11,479 nt of DNA, from NCBI GenBank assembly GCA_002399285.1, contig DHDI01000028.1, positions 1 through 11,479 of the forward strand, read 5' to 3'. Under the pieces are notes generated by a model. That model ran no database searches and was not told where the DNA came from. It was given only the letters and a program-made list of their open reading frames with translations. The DNA is from Thermoanaerobacterales bacterium UBA4880. Its GTDB lineage: Bacteria; Bacillota; Thermoanaerobacteria; Thermoanaerobacterales; UBA4877. Within the stretch, counting starts at the first letter, position 1. Each line of letters begins with the position of its first letter. Below, piece after piece: positions 1 through 9,108 of this stretch. The translations under genes were made by a program, and so were the position numbers.

Positions 1-1231
1 CATGGCAGCCTCCGCTGCAATAGAATTTTGCCCAGCAGTTTGTGCATTCCTGCTTTGTATATATATTACTGTTTAAAAAAAGATCCCCCATACCGGTATT
101 TTTTATACCTTCAAATATATTTCCCATAATATAGTCGTCCATACCCACGAACTGATGACAAGGATAGATATTCCCAGAAGGGTCCACTGCCAAATATTCA
201 AAACCGGCACCGCAGCCGGTGACCCGTTTAAGTACACACGGGCCTCCATTTAGGTCGATGTTGAAATGATAAAAATTTATCCGTTCGCCGTCCCTCTCTC
301 TTTTTATGCAGAAATGCAGCAGTCTTTCGTATTCGTCAAAGATCCTGGGCAGATCTTTCTTTCTTATGGCATAATTCTCGTCATCGGAGATGACCGGCTC
401 CAAAGAAATCTCTTTATAACCCAGATCCGCTATGGATTTTACATCTTCGGTAAAGTCCAGATTGTTTCGTGTGTAAGTACCTCGAATATAATATTCCCTG
501 CCTTTTCTGCCGTCGATCAGCTTGCGTATGTTTTTCACTATAACATCATAGCTTCCGGCATTGGCTATATTATGCCTAAACCTGTCATTGACCTCTTTTC
601 TTCCGTCCAAACTCAAGACCACATTGTACATGTTGTCGTTTATAAATTTTATGGAATCATCGTCGAGGAGGGTTGCGTTTGTAGTGATGGTAAAGCCAAA
701 TTCCTTATCATGTTCCCTTCCCTTTTCCTTGGCGTAATTCACCATATCCCTTACGACCTCAAAATTCATCAGGGGTTCTCCCCCAAAGAAATCTATCTCC
801 AAGTGCTTATTGCCGCCCGATTGTTCTATCAGAAAGTCAACGCATCTTCTCCCCGTCTCTATGCTCATGTGACTTATTCCTTGATTGTAGCTGCCTGCCG
901 ATGCAAAACAATAATCGCATCTCAAGTTGCAGTCATGAGCCGGATGGACGCATAATGCCCTGATCGACGGGTTATAGTTATCCAGTTTAATGTCCGCGCC
1001 GGCATCCGGTGAGAACAGCAGTTCGTTCTCCACCAATTCATTGATCTCATTTATGGACTCAAGTATTTCACCGGCATCATACTTGTCCTTCAAAATTTTG
1101 GCTATATCCTTTTCTTCATGCTCGAGGTAAAGCCCCAACACGTCATAGGTAAGATCGTCCACCGTGTGTATCGTCCCCGAACCTACGTCCAGTACAATGT
1201 TATGTCCGTTCAATTTATACATGTGTATCAT
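1..1231 (-). CDS. scfB: SCIFF radical SAM maturase (ranthipeptide maturase), 3' end cut off by window edge
   Basis: Radical SAM enzyme that installs thioether crosslinks in the SCIFF peptide encoded just upstream (scfA). 410 codons are present in this window; family members are roughly 450-460 residues, so about 45 C-terminal residues lie beyond position 1. The radical SAM cluster motif CxxxCxxC is at C101, C105 and C108, inside HDCNLRCDYCFA, followed by the FFGGEPL motif. A SPASM domain near the C-terminus binds auxiliary [4Fe-4S] clusters; its visible cysteines include C396, C399, C405 and C409 (CTNCWAKFYCSGGCH). The N-terminal ~95 residues match the peptide-binding region of SCIFF maturases. 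The ATG at 1231 has GGAGG at 1244-1248 with a rather long 12-nt spacer; the ATG at 1222 is an alternative. A three-codon ATG-AAA-TAA sits between the GGAGG and this start. The gene was read directly by reverse-complementing, because no stop lies inside the window. Identification is secure. Confidence 0.96.
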   Translation of the reverse strand, partial: MIHMYKLNGHNIVLDVGSGTIHTVDDLTYDVLGLYLEHEEKDIAKILKDKYDAGEILESINEINELVENELLFSPDAGADIKLDNYNPSIRALCVHPAHDCNLRCDYCFASAGSYNQGISHMSIETGRRCVDFLIEQSGGNKHLEIDFFGGEPLMNFEVVRDMVNYAKEKGREHDKEFGFTITTNATLLDDDSIKFINDNMYNVVLSLDGRKEVNDRFRHNIANAGSYDVIVKNIRKLIDGRKGREYYIRGTYTRNNLDFTEDVKSIADLGYKEISLEPVISDDENYAIRKKDLPRIFDEYERLLHFCIKRERDGERINFYHFNIDLNGGPCVLKRVTGCGAGFEYLAVDPSGNIYPCHQFVGMDDYIMGNIFEGIKNTGMGDLFLNSNIYTKQECTNCWAKFYCSGGCH

Positions 1232-1263
1232 TCTTTATTTCATCCTCCAAAAAAAATTTAAAA

Positions 1264-1298
1264 AGCAGTATATATTAGATATACTAATATTTACTGCT
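1264..1298 (-). terminator. Attenuator-like hairpin between scfA and scfB
   Basis: Inverted repeat with 15-nt arms (one mismatch) and a TATAT loop. On the minus strand it is followed by TTTT, AAA and a further run of T just before the scfB ribosome binding site. It begins 16 nt after the scfA stop codon. The arms are AT-rich apart from the AGCAGTA/TACTGCT base, so termination is probably partial. The expected effect is more precursor-peptide mRNA than maturase mRNA, or protection of the scfA 3' end; this effect is inferred. Confidence 0.7.
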
Positions 1299-1313
1299 CA
1301 TCTGCCCATAGCT

Positions 1314-1448
1314 TCAGTTCCTGGGGCATTTCTGATTTGCGACTGTGCAGGACGTCTTGCAAGCAGACTGGCATGAAGCATGACAACCGTCGCACTCGAA
1401 TACGACTTCTTTGCTCTGCGGACCGTTTAAGGTTTTTATATGCTTCAA
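1314..1448 (-). CDS. scfA: Six-cysteine SCIFF ranthipeptide precursor
   Basis: A 44-residue precursor peptide, substrate of the neighbouring ScfB. It starts MKHIKTLNG, the typical SCIFF leader, and carries six cysteines at 19, 22, 26, 30, 34 and 41 (C-x2-C-x3-C-x3-C-x3-C-x6-C), with the conserved SCQSACKTSC core. The start is TTG at 1448: an in-frame TAG lies immediately upstream and a run of seven G (AAGGGGGGG) sits six bases ahead as ribosome binding site. In the Clostridium thermocellum homologue CteA, I recall a thioether joining Cys32 to Thr37; the same five-residue spacing is present here as Cys30-Thr35. The gene has its own promoter at 1482-1510 and is separated from scfB by a hairpin. 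The biological role of SCIFF peptides is unknown. It is short and TTG-initiated, so automated callers may skip it. Confidence 0.95.
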   Translation of the reverse strand: MKHIKTLNGPQSKEVVFECDGCHASCQSACKTSCTVANQKCPRN

Positions 1449-1481
1449 CTAAATCCCCCCCTTACATATGAATCAAAATTC

Positions 1482-1510
1482 ATTATACCATAAGTTGGGC
1501 GGCATGAAAA
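1482..1510 (-). promoter_or_regulatory. Sigma-A promoter of scfA
   Basis: On the minus strand, a perfect TATAAT (1482-1487) with the extended -10 TGG just before it, and TTTTCA (1505-1510; 4 of 6 to TTGACA) 17 bases upstream. Transcription would start near 1475, leaving a leader of about 27 nt that holds the G-rich ribosome binding site of scfA. The promoter lies in the gap after the TIGR04086 gene, so scfA need not depend on read-through. Confidence 0.65.
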
Positions 1511-1516
1511 CCAATT

Positions 1517-1891
1517 TTATATATTTATACCGAGAATTCCGCCAAGAGCCCCTATGAGAATTGCAATCGCCACATACGCAAACGTATTTAAGCTTACCTG
1601 AAAACCTTTGACAAAGACCGCGGAGAGAACCAAAAGAACGATGATATATATTAATCCCGCCATTGTGCCGTAGAGCCATCCCCTGTTATGAATCCAGTGT
1701 GCAGACATGAGCCCGGAAATAAATATCGTAACTGCCAAAATGACCTTTACGATCATAGGTATGGTTTCTTCCGAAATTGAAGTCGAGCCCAATATTATTC
1801 CGTATATCACAAACATGATAGTAGCCGCTATATAACCGATGATGACCCCCGATATTACCACTTTTATCGAACTTATGCCCTCTTTGTCCAT
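1517..1891 (-). CDS. TIGR04086 family membrane protein
   Basis: A 124-residue integral membrane protein with four predicted helices at about 10-35, 44-64, 70-93 and 101-123. There are few charged residues between them and a small conserved-looking segment around W66-G78 (HWIHNRGWLYG). Length, topology and position between yajC and the SCIFF genes match the TIGR04086 family found almost only in Clostridia; no function is established for the family. The ATG at 1891 is preceded by AGGGGTG. The gene lies downstream of the strong yajC terminator and I see no convincing promoter of its own in the AT-rich gap (1892-1963), so it is served either by a weak promoter there or by terminator read-through. 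Its constant association with scfA/scfB hints at a role alongside the peptide (export or membrane display), but that is inference only. Confidence 0.88.
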   Translation of the reverse strand: MDKEGISSIKVVISGVIIGYIAATIMFVIYGIILGSTSISEETIPMIVKVILAVTIFISGLMSAHWIHNRGWLYGTMAGLIYIIVLLVLSAVFVKGFQVSLNTFAYVAIAILIGALGGILGINI

Positions 1892-1963
1892 AACATTTCA
1901 CCCCTATTTATTTCACTACACTAAAAATATGATTAAATAAAAAAAATATAACCGATTTAAAAA

Positions 1964-2002
1964 GAGTGCCATAGAACCGCTTAAATCGATCCTATGGCAC
2001 TC
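1964..2002 (-). terminator. Rho-independent terminator after yajC
   Basis: Perfect 11-bp stem (1964-1974 with 1992-2002, GAGTGCCATAG and its complement), 17-nt loop, followed on the minus strand by TTTTT (1963-1959). It starts four bases after the yajC stop codon and closes the ruv-queA-tgt-yajC transcription unit. Confidence 0.9.
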
Positions 2003-2006
2003 CGTA

Positions 2007-2360
2007 CTACTGGTCGTCTTCTTTTTTTTCTTCCTTATCCGGCTTATCCGGCTCTTTGTCCTCTTCCTTGTTCTTCTTTGCCTCTTTGGATTCTACTTTA
2101 TGCAGAACGCCGCCTACGGCCCATTTTGCAATTTTCAGCTTGACCCTGTCGGCACCGACTTCAATGGTGAAGGAATCTTCCTTTACGCTGAGCACTTTAC
2201 CGTAAATGCCGCTCTTAGTAATTATCTCATCACCGGGCACCAGCGAAGCTATCATCTCCCGCTCCTTTTTATCTCTGCGCTGCTGAGGGAGAATTATGAG
2301 GAGATAAAATATGCCGATAAAAGCAACCAGTTCGATTATCAATATTGTGGTCTGATTCAT
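2007..2360 (-). CDS. yajC: Preprotein translocase subunit YajC
   Basis: Small single-span membrane protein, accessory partner of SecD-SecF in the Sec translocase. The 117 residues comprise a hydrophobic helix at about 5-26 ending in the family-typical ILPQQRRDKKER stretch, then a small soluble domain (about 35-88) with LVPGDEIITKSGIYGKV, the signature of the family. The C-terminal ~27 residues are a low-complexity Lys/Glu/Asp tail, longer than in many YajC proteins and encoded by a purine-rich tract. ATG at 2360 with GGGAGGG upstream. It lies 25 bases after tgt, the usual tgt-yajC pairing, and is the last gene before the terminator. secD and secF are not in the window; they may lie beyond the left edge after scfB. 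Confidence 0.95.
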   Translation of the reverse strand: MNQTTILIIELVAFIGIFYLLIILPQQRRDKKEREMIASLVPGDEIITKSGIYGKVLSVKEDSFTIEVGADRVKLKIAKWAVGGVLHKVESKEAKKNKEEDKEPDKPDKEEKKEDDQ

Positions 2361-2385
2361 CTGTATCCCTCCCTTCTTTTATATT

Positions 2386-4151
<1,766 letters not shown>

Positions 4152-4171
4152 CGGCAAACCCCCAATAAATT

Positions 4172-5197
4172 CTAGATTATTAGCATAGCGTCGCCGAAAC
4201 TGAAAAACCTGTATCGTTTCGCCACGGCCTCTTTATAAGCGTTCATTATATTTTCTCTCCCTGCCAATGCGCTTACCAGCATTATTAAAGTGGACTCGGG
4301 CAGATGAAAATTGGTTATCAAAGCATCTATAGCCTTATATTTATATCCGGGATAAATAAAAATATCCGTCCATCCGCTCTGGGCCAGTATATTGCCATCG
4401 CCGTCGCATGAGGATTCAAGGGTCCGGGTAGACGTCGTGCCCACGGAGACTATCTTCCCTCCGCTCTTTCTAGCCCTATTTATCGTATCCGCAGACTCTT
4501 GACTTACAACAAAAAATTCCGAATGCATCTCATGATCTTCCACCCTTTCGACCTTGACCGGCCTGAACGTCCCCAGGCCCACATGCAGGGTTATATAAAC
4601 TACGTGAACGCCTCTCTTCTCTATATCTTCAAGCAAACTTTCGGTAAAATGCAGTCCTGCCGTCGGAGCAGCGGCCGAACCCTCGTTTTTGGAATAGACC
4701 GTCTGATACATCTCATTATCTTCAAGCTGCCTTTTAATATAGGGCGGAAGCGGCATTTTCCCAAGCTTATCCAATATCTTGTCAAACAAGCCTTCATAAT
4801 AAAACTTCACATACCTCGTGCCTATTTTTGTCTCCTCAAGGACCTCGGCGTTAAGCTCACCGTCTCCGAATACAAATTTCGCTCCTATCCTGGCTCTGCG
4901 CCCCGGTTTTACCATGACCTCCCATACGTCCCCGCCCTTATTGTTCAAGAGTACAAACTCCATCCTGCCCAAGGTTTCGGCCTTTCTTCCCAGAAGCCTC
5001 GCCGGTATCACTCTCGTATCATTTAAGACAAGGCAGTCGCCTGGATCCAGATAATCCGTTATGTCCCTAAAAGTCCTATGTTCTATGTCTCCCGTACCCT
5101 TATGCAGCACCATAAGCCGCGCCATATCCCTTTGCTGCAGCGGTTCCTGAGCTATCAGTTCCTCAGGAAGATCAAAATAGAAGTCGCGTACGTTCAA
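4172..5197 (-). CDS. queA: S-adenosylmethionine:tRNA ribosyltransferase-isomerase
   Basis: Transfers and rearranges the ribosyl moiety of SAM onto preQ1-34 in tRNA, giving epoxyqueuosine. At 341 residues it is full length for the family. Characteristic segments in order: [17 protein letters not shown] (8-24), [13 protein letters not shown] (58-70), PPYIKR (151-156), [10 protein letters not shown] (176-185), [10 protein letters not shown] (205-214), and [19 protein letters not shown] near the C-terminus (295-313). The start is TTG at 5197, giving [11 protein letters not shown] as expected for QueA, with AGGAGA eight bases ahead; that binding site overlaps the stop codon of the SpoIID-family gene. 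The gene sits in the run with tgt, which supplies its substrate. Confidence 0.97.
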   Translation of the reverse strand: MNVRDFYFDLPEELIAQEPLQQRDMARLMVLHKGTGDIEHRTFRDITDYLDPGDCLVLNDTRVIPARLLGRKAETLGRMEFVLLNNKGGDVWEVMVKPGRRARIGAKFVFGDGELNAEVLEETKIGTRYVKFYYEGLFDKILDKLGKMPLPPYIKRQLEDNEMYQTVYSKNEGSAAAPTAGLHFTESLLEDIEKRGVHVVYITLHVGLGTFRPVKVERVEDHEMHSEFFVVSQESADTINRARKSGGKIVSVGTTSTRTLESSCDGDGNILAQSGWTDIFIYPGYKYKAIDALITNFHLPESTLIMLVSALAGRENIMNAYKEAVAKRYRFFSFGDAMLII

Positions 5198-5208
5198 ATT
5201 AACATCTC

Positions 5209-6825
5209 CTATATGTTTCTGCCGTTTATGGTATCGTATACTTCTATATTACTATAATAGTATTCCAGTATATCCGTATAATTAAATCCCTTATCGGCCA
5301 TTCCGCGCGCTCCGTACTGGCTGAGCCCTATGCCGTGGCCGTAACCGCTTCCGTTTATGGTAAAGAGCGACGGGCTGCCGGGTATCTCTTTCATAGCGCC
5401 ATTTCCCATGCTGTATAGATTCCCGCCTGTAAATTCGTTTACTCCGCTCCCGCCGATTATAAACAAGTCCCGGGGCATGCTTTTCTTGATCTGTCCCGCT
5501 GAATCCAACGTATAGACATCGGAATCCGTATCCATGTCAAACAGCGTGCTTTTAAGTCCCAAAACGCTTCTCGTCTCATTCTTCTTCATCACGGCGCTGC
5601 CGTTGGTTCCGTTGATATCCATCTCCAGTACCCTGCCGGTATATGAATGCGTCATGTCGACGCTGTCAATATTTCCTATGTTTCCCTTTGTCGGCATGAG
5701 CTTGTTCAATAGGTCTGCCGCACTGAACGTCACGCTCCAGCCGTCATATTGGGGAGCATATCCCAGTGAGTACGGATCGGCCTTCCCGACAAAGACGGGC
5801 GATGAAGAATTATATATATCCGATATATCTGCAGTATAGCCGCCGCTGTGGGAATAAAAGAAGGCTTCCACGGGAACGCCGTCATGCAGCATCAGTATCC
5901 CCTTTGTCATATCCACGGCCTTGTTCGCGGCAGCCGACTCGGTCGACTTGCCCTTATATACCTGACTATCCGTAGAACAGCCGACGTCAAACCCGAGAGA
6001 TGCGAATTTGCCGTTGTTGATTATGTTATATACCGCATATGTCCTTGCGGCTACCGCCTGGGCTTTTAAAGCTTCCTGCGGCCAGGCCGGCGGCATCTCG
6101 TTGGGGATCACACCGTAGAGGTACTCTTCCAGAGGCAGGATGTTTATAACGGTCATATCGCTCGAACTGTTCCTCTTAAAGGATACGGCCCCTCTATATG
6201 ACTTTCCCGCTATAGATAGATTCCCGCTCAAGGGTTTAAAATACAACTCGTCATTTTTATCGGATACCACGGCAAGTACTGTTTCACCATTTCTCTTTAC
6301 CAGAATGGTATCCTTGGTCCCGTCGACAACGTCACCGTCCAGGCCCGATTGAGCAGCGCCTGACGCATCCAAAAAGCTCCCCACCCATACCTTATACCCG
6401 CCGTCATAAGCGGGATATGCATCATAACCTTGGGATCTCAGACTGTCTGCTTCTCTTCCGGCATCATCCGCAGAATTGCAGCTGGAAACCTGAAGATGAT
6501 ATGGTCCGGCCTGGGCGCCTTGAGATGTCTCCATTCGTGAGTAAGCGCCTCCCGAAAATGTGTAGTACCCGTCCTTGACGACCTGGAGCGTATCGCCCCC
6601 CGCCATCGTCATCAGCTTGCCGAATGTGTCGCTTTGATGAACAGATATATCCAATCCACCGTCGCAGCCTATGTCCACGGCATTAGCGGCGGTGGAATTG
6701 TAATACAGTCCCACCCTAACGCTATCCGGAAAATCAGCGGCCGCGTAGCCGGATGCAATTGTGCCGGCCGGTATAAACACAGTAATCATGGCTATGAGCA
6801 GTATAAATAGAACAATACGTCTCAC
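5209..6825 (-). CDS. SpoIID/LytB-family protein with internal SPOR domain
   Basis: Secreted or membrane-tethered peptidoglycan-active protein, 538 residues. A signal peptide covers about 1-29 ([20 protein letters not shown], small residues to AAA). A SPOR-like peptidoglycan-binding segment lies at about 107-163 ([17 protein letters not shown] to KVWVGSF). The SpoIID core follows: [14 protein letters not shown] (232-245) with conserved glutamates, [14 protein letters not shown] (251-264), [11 protein letters not shown] (332-342) and the C-terminal [15 protein letters not shown] (494-508). SpoIID itself is a lytic transglycosylase that trims glycan strands during engulfment. This longer SPOR-bearing form is common next to queA in Clostridia and may be a paralogue rather than the spore protein. 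I chose GTG at 6825, with GGGAG nine bases ahead, so that translation begins at the signal peptide; the open frame continues to 6897 without a better start. Confidence 0.9.
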   Translation of the reverse strand: MRRIVLFILLIAMITVFIPAGTIASGYAAADFPDSVRVGLYYNSTAANAVDIGCDGGLDISVHQSDTFGKLMTMAGGDTLQVVKDGYYTFSGGAYSRMETSQGAQAGPYHLQVSSCNSADDAGREADSLRSQGYDAYPAYDGGYKVWVGSFLDASGAAQSGLDGDVVDGTKDTILVKRNGETVLAVVSDKNDELYFKPLSGNLSIAGKSYRGAVSFKRNSSSDMTVINILPLEEYLYGVIPNEMPPAWPQEALKAQAVAARTYAVYNIINNGKFASLGFDVGCSTDSQVYKGKSTESAAANKAVDMTKGILMLHDGVPVEAFFYSHSGGYTADISDIYNSSSPVFVGKADPYSLGYAPQYDGWSVTFSAADLLNKLMPTKGNIGNIDSVDMTHSYTGRVLEMDINGTNGSAVMKKNETRSVLGLKSTLFDMDTDSDVYTLDSAGQIKKSMPRDLFIIGGSGVNEFTGGNLYSMGNGAMKEIPGSPSLFTINGSGYGHGIGLSQYGARGMADKGFNYTDILEYYYSNIEVYDTINGRNI

Positions 6826-6935
6826 CGTTATCAACTCCCATATTTGTATGGTATCGAATTGCCAAAATAAGCAAAGTATCTTTCTTACATGAAACAATAT
6901 AGCAGACGGCCTTCTATATGACGAGCTTTCAAAAA

Positions 6936-7940
6936 TCAGTCGCTCCCAGGTATGGGCACATTGAAATATTCGAACGCCGAGTCCGTCGCCACCCTGCCGC
7001 GCGGCGTCCTCTTGATAAAACCCAGCTGCAGCAGATATGGTTCGTAAACGCTCTGTATCGTCTCCGTATCCTCGCTTATGGAGGCAGCTATGGTTTCAAG
7101 GCCGACCGGCCCTCCGCCAAATTTTTCTATGATACAGAGAAGGAATCTCCTGTCTATATCATCCAAACCCCTCTCATCTATATCCAACAACTTAAGCGCC
7201 GCCTTAGCCGTATCCAGATCTATTATACCCTCCGACTTGACCTGCGCATAATCCCGGGCCCGCTTTAAAAGCCTGTTTGCAACTCTCGGAGTGCCTCTGG
7301 ACCTCTTTGCGATCTCCACGGCACCCTTTTCGTCGATGCGGATCTCCAGTATATCCGACGAGCGCTTAATTATCTCCACCAATTCATCGGTCTTATAGAA
7401 ATCCAATCTATCTATTACGCCAAACCGGTCCCGCAGAGGCGCTGATAGAAGTCCGATCCTCGTCGTGGCTCCGATGAGGGTAAAACGCGGAAGATTGAGC
7501 CTGATGGAACGTGCACTGGGCCCTTTACCTACGATGATATCCAGGGCAAAGTCTTCCATGGCCGAGTAAAGTATCTCCTCCACGCTTCGGTTCAATCTGT
7601 GTATCTCGTCGATAAACAGGACGTCATTTTCATTCAGGTTGGTGAGTATTGCCGCTAGGTCGCCGCTCTTCTCCAATGCGGGTCCCGACGTGACTCTCAG
7701 ATTGACGCCCATTTCATTGGCGATTATGCCCGCCAGCGTCGTTTTCCCCAGCCCCGGAGGCCCATACAGCAGAACATGATCCAGTGTCTCATGTCTTGCC
7801 AGAGCAGCGGCGATAAAAATGGACAGCTTGTCCTTAATTCTCTTTTGACCTATGTATTCCTGTAGTCTTTGCGGTCTTAGTGAAGTCTCTATATCCTTAT
7901 CGTCATTCGTATATTGTGAAGAAATAATCCTGTCTTCCAC
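6936..7940 (-). CDS. ruvB: Holliday junction branch migration ATPase RuvB
   Basis: Hexameric AAA+ motor that, with RuvA, drives branch migration of Holliday junctions. 334 residues, typical length. It shows [12 protein letters not shown] (21-31), Walker [10 protein letters not shown] (60-68), Walker B FIDEIHR (109-115), sensor-1 GATTR (157-161), the arginine-finger segment APLRDRFG with Arg170, and a C-terminal winged-helix domain ending [14 protein letters not shown]. The start is GTG at 7940. Its ribosome binding site, GGTGAT, overlaps the ruvA stop codon, so translation is likely coupled. It is followed by a 110-base gap before the SpoIID-family gene, the widest space inside this gene run. 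Confidence 0.98.
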   Translation of the reverse strand: MEDRIISSQYTNDDKDIETSLRPQRLQEYIGQKRIKDKLSIFIAAALARHETLDHVLLYGPPGLGKTTLAGIIANEMGVNLRVTSGPALEKSGDLAAILTNLNENDVLFIDEIHRLNRSVEEILYSAMEDFALDIIVGKGPSARSIRLNLPRFTLIGATTRIGLLSAPLRDRFGVIDRLDFYKTDELVEIIKRSSDILEIRIDEKGAVEIAKRSRGTPRVANRLLKRARDYAQVKSEGIIDLDTAKAALKLLDIDERGLDDIDRRFLLCIIEKFGGGPVGLETIAASISEDTETIQSVYEPYLLQLGFIKRTPRGRVATDSAFEYFNVPIPGSD

Positions 7941-7946
7941 CTATGA

Positions 7947-8516
7947 TCACCGCCCCAGTATCTTTAATGCTTCCATAAGCGCCGATTCCACGGAAGATCC
8001 GGAAACCCTTCCGACCGCGCCCGCCGCTTCTATCCTCGTATACCCGAGACCCACCAGCGCCGCTATCGCATCCTCGCTGACGTCTCTGTCTGCGGTCGCG
8101 TTTATCCGCAGCCTCTGCTTTGCCCTGTCCTCCAATTCGGTCACGATGCGCATCGCCGTCTTTTTCCCCACACCGGAAATGCTCTCGAGAGCCGCCGTAT
8201 TTTTAGATGATATATATGTATAAAGTTCGCCGTATTCAAACTTGGAAAGGATATTGAGCGCCATTTTGGGACCCACCCCGTTGACCGATATCAGGTCGAA
8301 AAACGCGATCCTCTCAGCCTCATCCGCAAAGCCGTAGAGCGATATATCATTCTCGCGTATCTCAGTGTATATATACAAAAATACTTCCTCTCCCAATGCA
8401 GGCAGCAGATCGGAAGTATGCGCGCTCACGCGGACGGCCAGGCCGATCCCTCCGATCTCCAGCACGGCCAGGCCCTCCTTGATATCGCTCAGCCGCCCCT
8501 TGATATATTCAATCAC
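7947..8516 (-). CDS. ruvA: Holliday junction DNA-binding subunit RuvA
   Basis: Tetrameric junction-binding protein that loads RuvB. 189 residues: an OB-fold domain (1-63, starting MIEYIKGRL), two helix-hairpin-helix motifs (ISVNGVGPKMALNIL at 76-90 and ESISGVGKKTAMRIV at 111-125), a flexible linker (about 133-145), and the RuvB-contacting domain III (146-189). I placed the start at GTG 8516, with AAGGGGTG upstream, because this gives the canonical N-terminus; the open frame reaches 8540 but would add eight residues foreign to the family. The start overlaps the end of ruvC by eight bases. Confidence 0.97.
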   Translation of the reverse strand: MIEYIKGRLSDIKEGLAVLEIGGIGLAVRVSAHTSDLLPALGEEVFLYIYTEIRENDISLYGFADEAERIAFFDLISVNGVGPKMALNILSKFEYGELYTYISSKNTAALESISGVGKKTAMRIVTELEDRAKQRLRINATADRDVSEDAIAALVGLGYTRIEAAGAVGRVSGSSVESALMEALKILGR

Positions 8517-9006
8517 TGAAAACACCCCTTTTCCTGGCATTGACGCCGTTGCAATGACATATGGCTACGGCAAGTGCGTCCGCTATATCGTCAGGTTTGG
8601 GAATCTCCTTTAGATTGAGCAGCGCGCGCACCATAAACTGTACCTGTCTTTTATCCGCACTCCCGTATCCGACTACCGCCTGTTTTACCTGCAGCGGCGT
8701 ATATTCGAATACCTCGATACCCCCGTTGGCACAGGCGGTTATGGCAGCGCCCCGCGCCTCGCTCACCGTGATTATGGTCTTCTGGTTTTTGAAATAAAAA
8801 AGCTCCTCTATAGCGGCGCAGTCGGGATCAAACGTCTTAATAAGCATATCCACGCCCCTATAAATATCCCTCAGTCTATTCTGCACAGGGACTCCCGCCG
8901 GGGTCGTCACCGCCCCATAATCTATAACTTCCGTATTTCTTCCGTCATAATCCAAAATACCATAGCCCATTATGGCAATTCCCGGATCTATACCTAAAAC
9001 TATCAT
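8509..9006 (-). CDS. ruvC: Crossover junction endodeoxyribonuclease RuvC
   Basis: Dimeric nuclease that resolves Holliday junctions by paired nicks. 165 residues with an RNase H-like fold. The catalytic acidic residues are all present: Asp7 in LGIDPG, Glu67 in AIEELF, and Asp140/Asp143 in PDDIADALA. The ATG at 9006 has GGAGTGAT as ribosome binding site. It is the first gene of the ruvC-ruvA-ruvB run, just downstream of the BofC-like gene's terminator, with an extended -10 promoter candidate in between. Catalytic residues, length and position all agree with a functional enzyme. Confidence 0.98.
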   Translation of the reverse strand: MIVLGIDPGIAIMGYGILDYDGRNTEVIDYGAVTTPAGVPVQNRLRDIYRGVDMLIKTFDPDCAAIEELFYFKNQKTIITVSEARGAAITACANGGIEVFEYTPLQVKQAVVGYGSADKRQVQFMVRALLNLKEIPKPDDIADALAVAICHCNGVNARKRGVFSD

Positions 9007-9023
9007 AAAATCACTCCATTTTC

Positions 9024-9032
9024 ATTTTACCA
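9024..9032 (-). promoter_or_regulatory. Candidate extended -10 promoter of ruvC operon
   Basis: On the minus strand, TGG followed by TAAAAT (9024-9029) lies about 18 bases before the ruvC start and just downstream of the terminator at 9062-9092. The -35 region is weak (TTTATG at 17-base spacing), which an extended -10 could compensate. A promoter is expected here because the preceding unit is terminated. Confidence 0.45.
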
Positions 9033-9061
9033 TATAAATCAGCATACATAAACACAAAAAA

Positions 9062-9092
9062 ATATGAGACGGCTATTTGCGCCTTCTCATAT
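9062..9092 (-). terminator. Rho-independent terminator after the BofC-like gene
   Basis: Stem ATATGAGA/TCTCATAT (8 bp), one A-G mismatch, then GGC/GCC around a short loop. On the minus strand it is followed directly by seven T (9062-9056). It lies 17 bases past the stop codon at 9109 and separates that gene from ruvC. Confidence 0.85.
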
Positions 9093-9108
9093 AGTACTAT
9101 TCGTTATA

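Noticed and set aside
266..955. 229-codon open frame on the plus strand
   Set aside because: It is the antisense shadow of scfB, whose cluster-binding cysteines and family motifs lie on the minus strand over the same bases.
1686..1901. 71-codon minus-strand frame over the TIGR04086 gene
   Set aside because: Another frame of the same DNA; only the 1517-1891 frame gives four clean membrane helices and has a correctly placed ribosome binding site.
4499..5026. 175-codon plus-strand open frame (and similar ones at 2545-3141 and 6918-7268)
   Set aside because: They lie antisense to queA, tgt and ruvB, show no family motif and no ribosome binding site, and have shadow-like composition.
4152..5260. 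preQ1 riboswitch controlling queA or tgt
   Set aside because: queA begins 11 bases after the SpoIID-family stop, and tgt overlaps its upstream gene. There is no room for, and no trace of, a riboswitch fold.
6826..6897. Upstream extension of the SpoIID-family gene to 6897
   Set aside because: It would put 24 residues before the signal peptide and has no ribosome binding site; GTG 6825 with GGGAG fits better.
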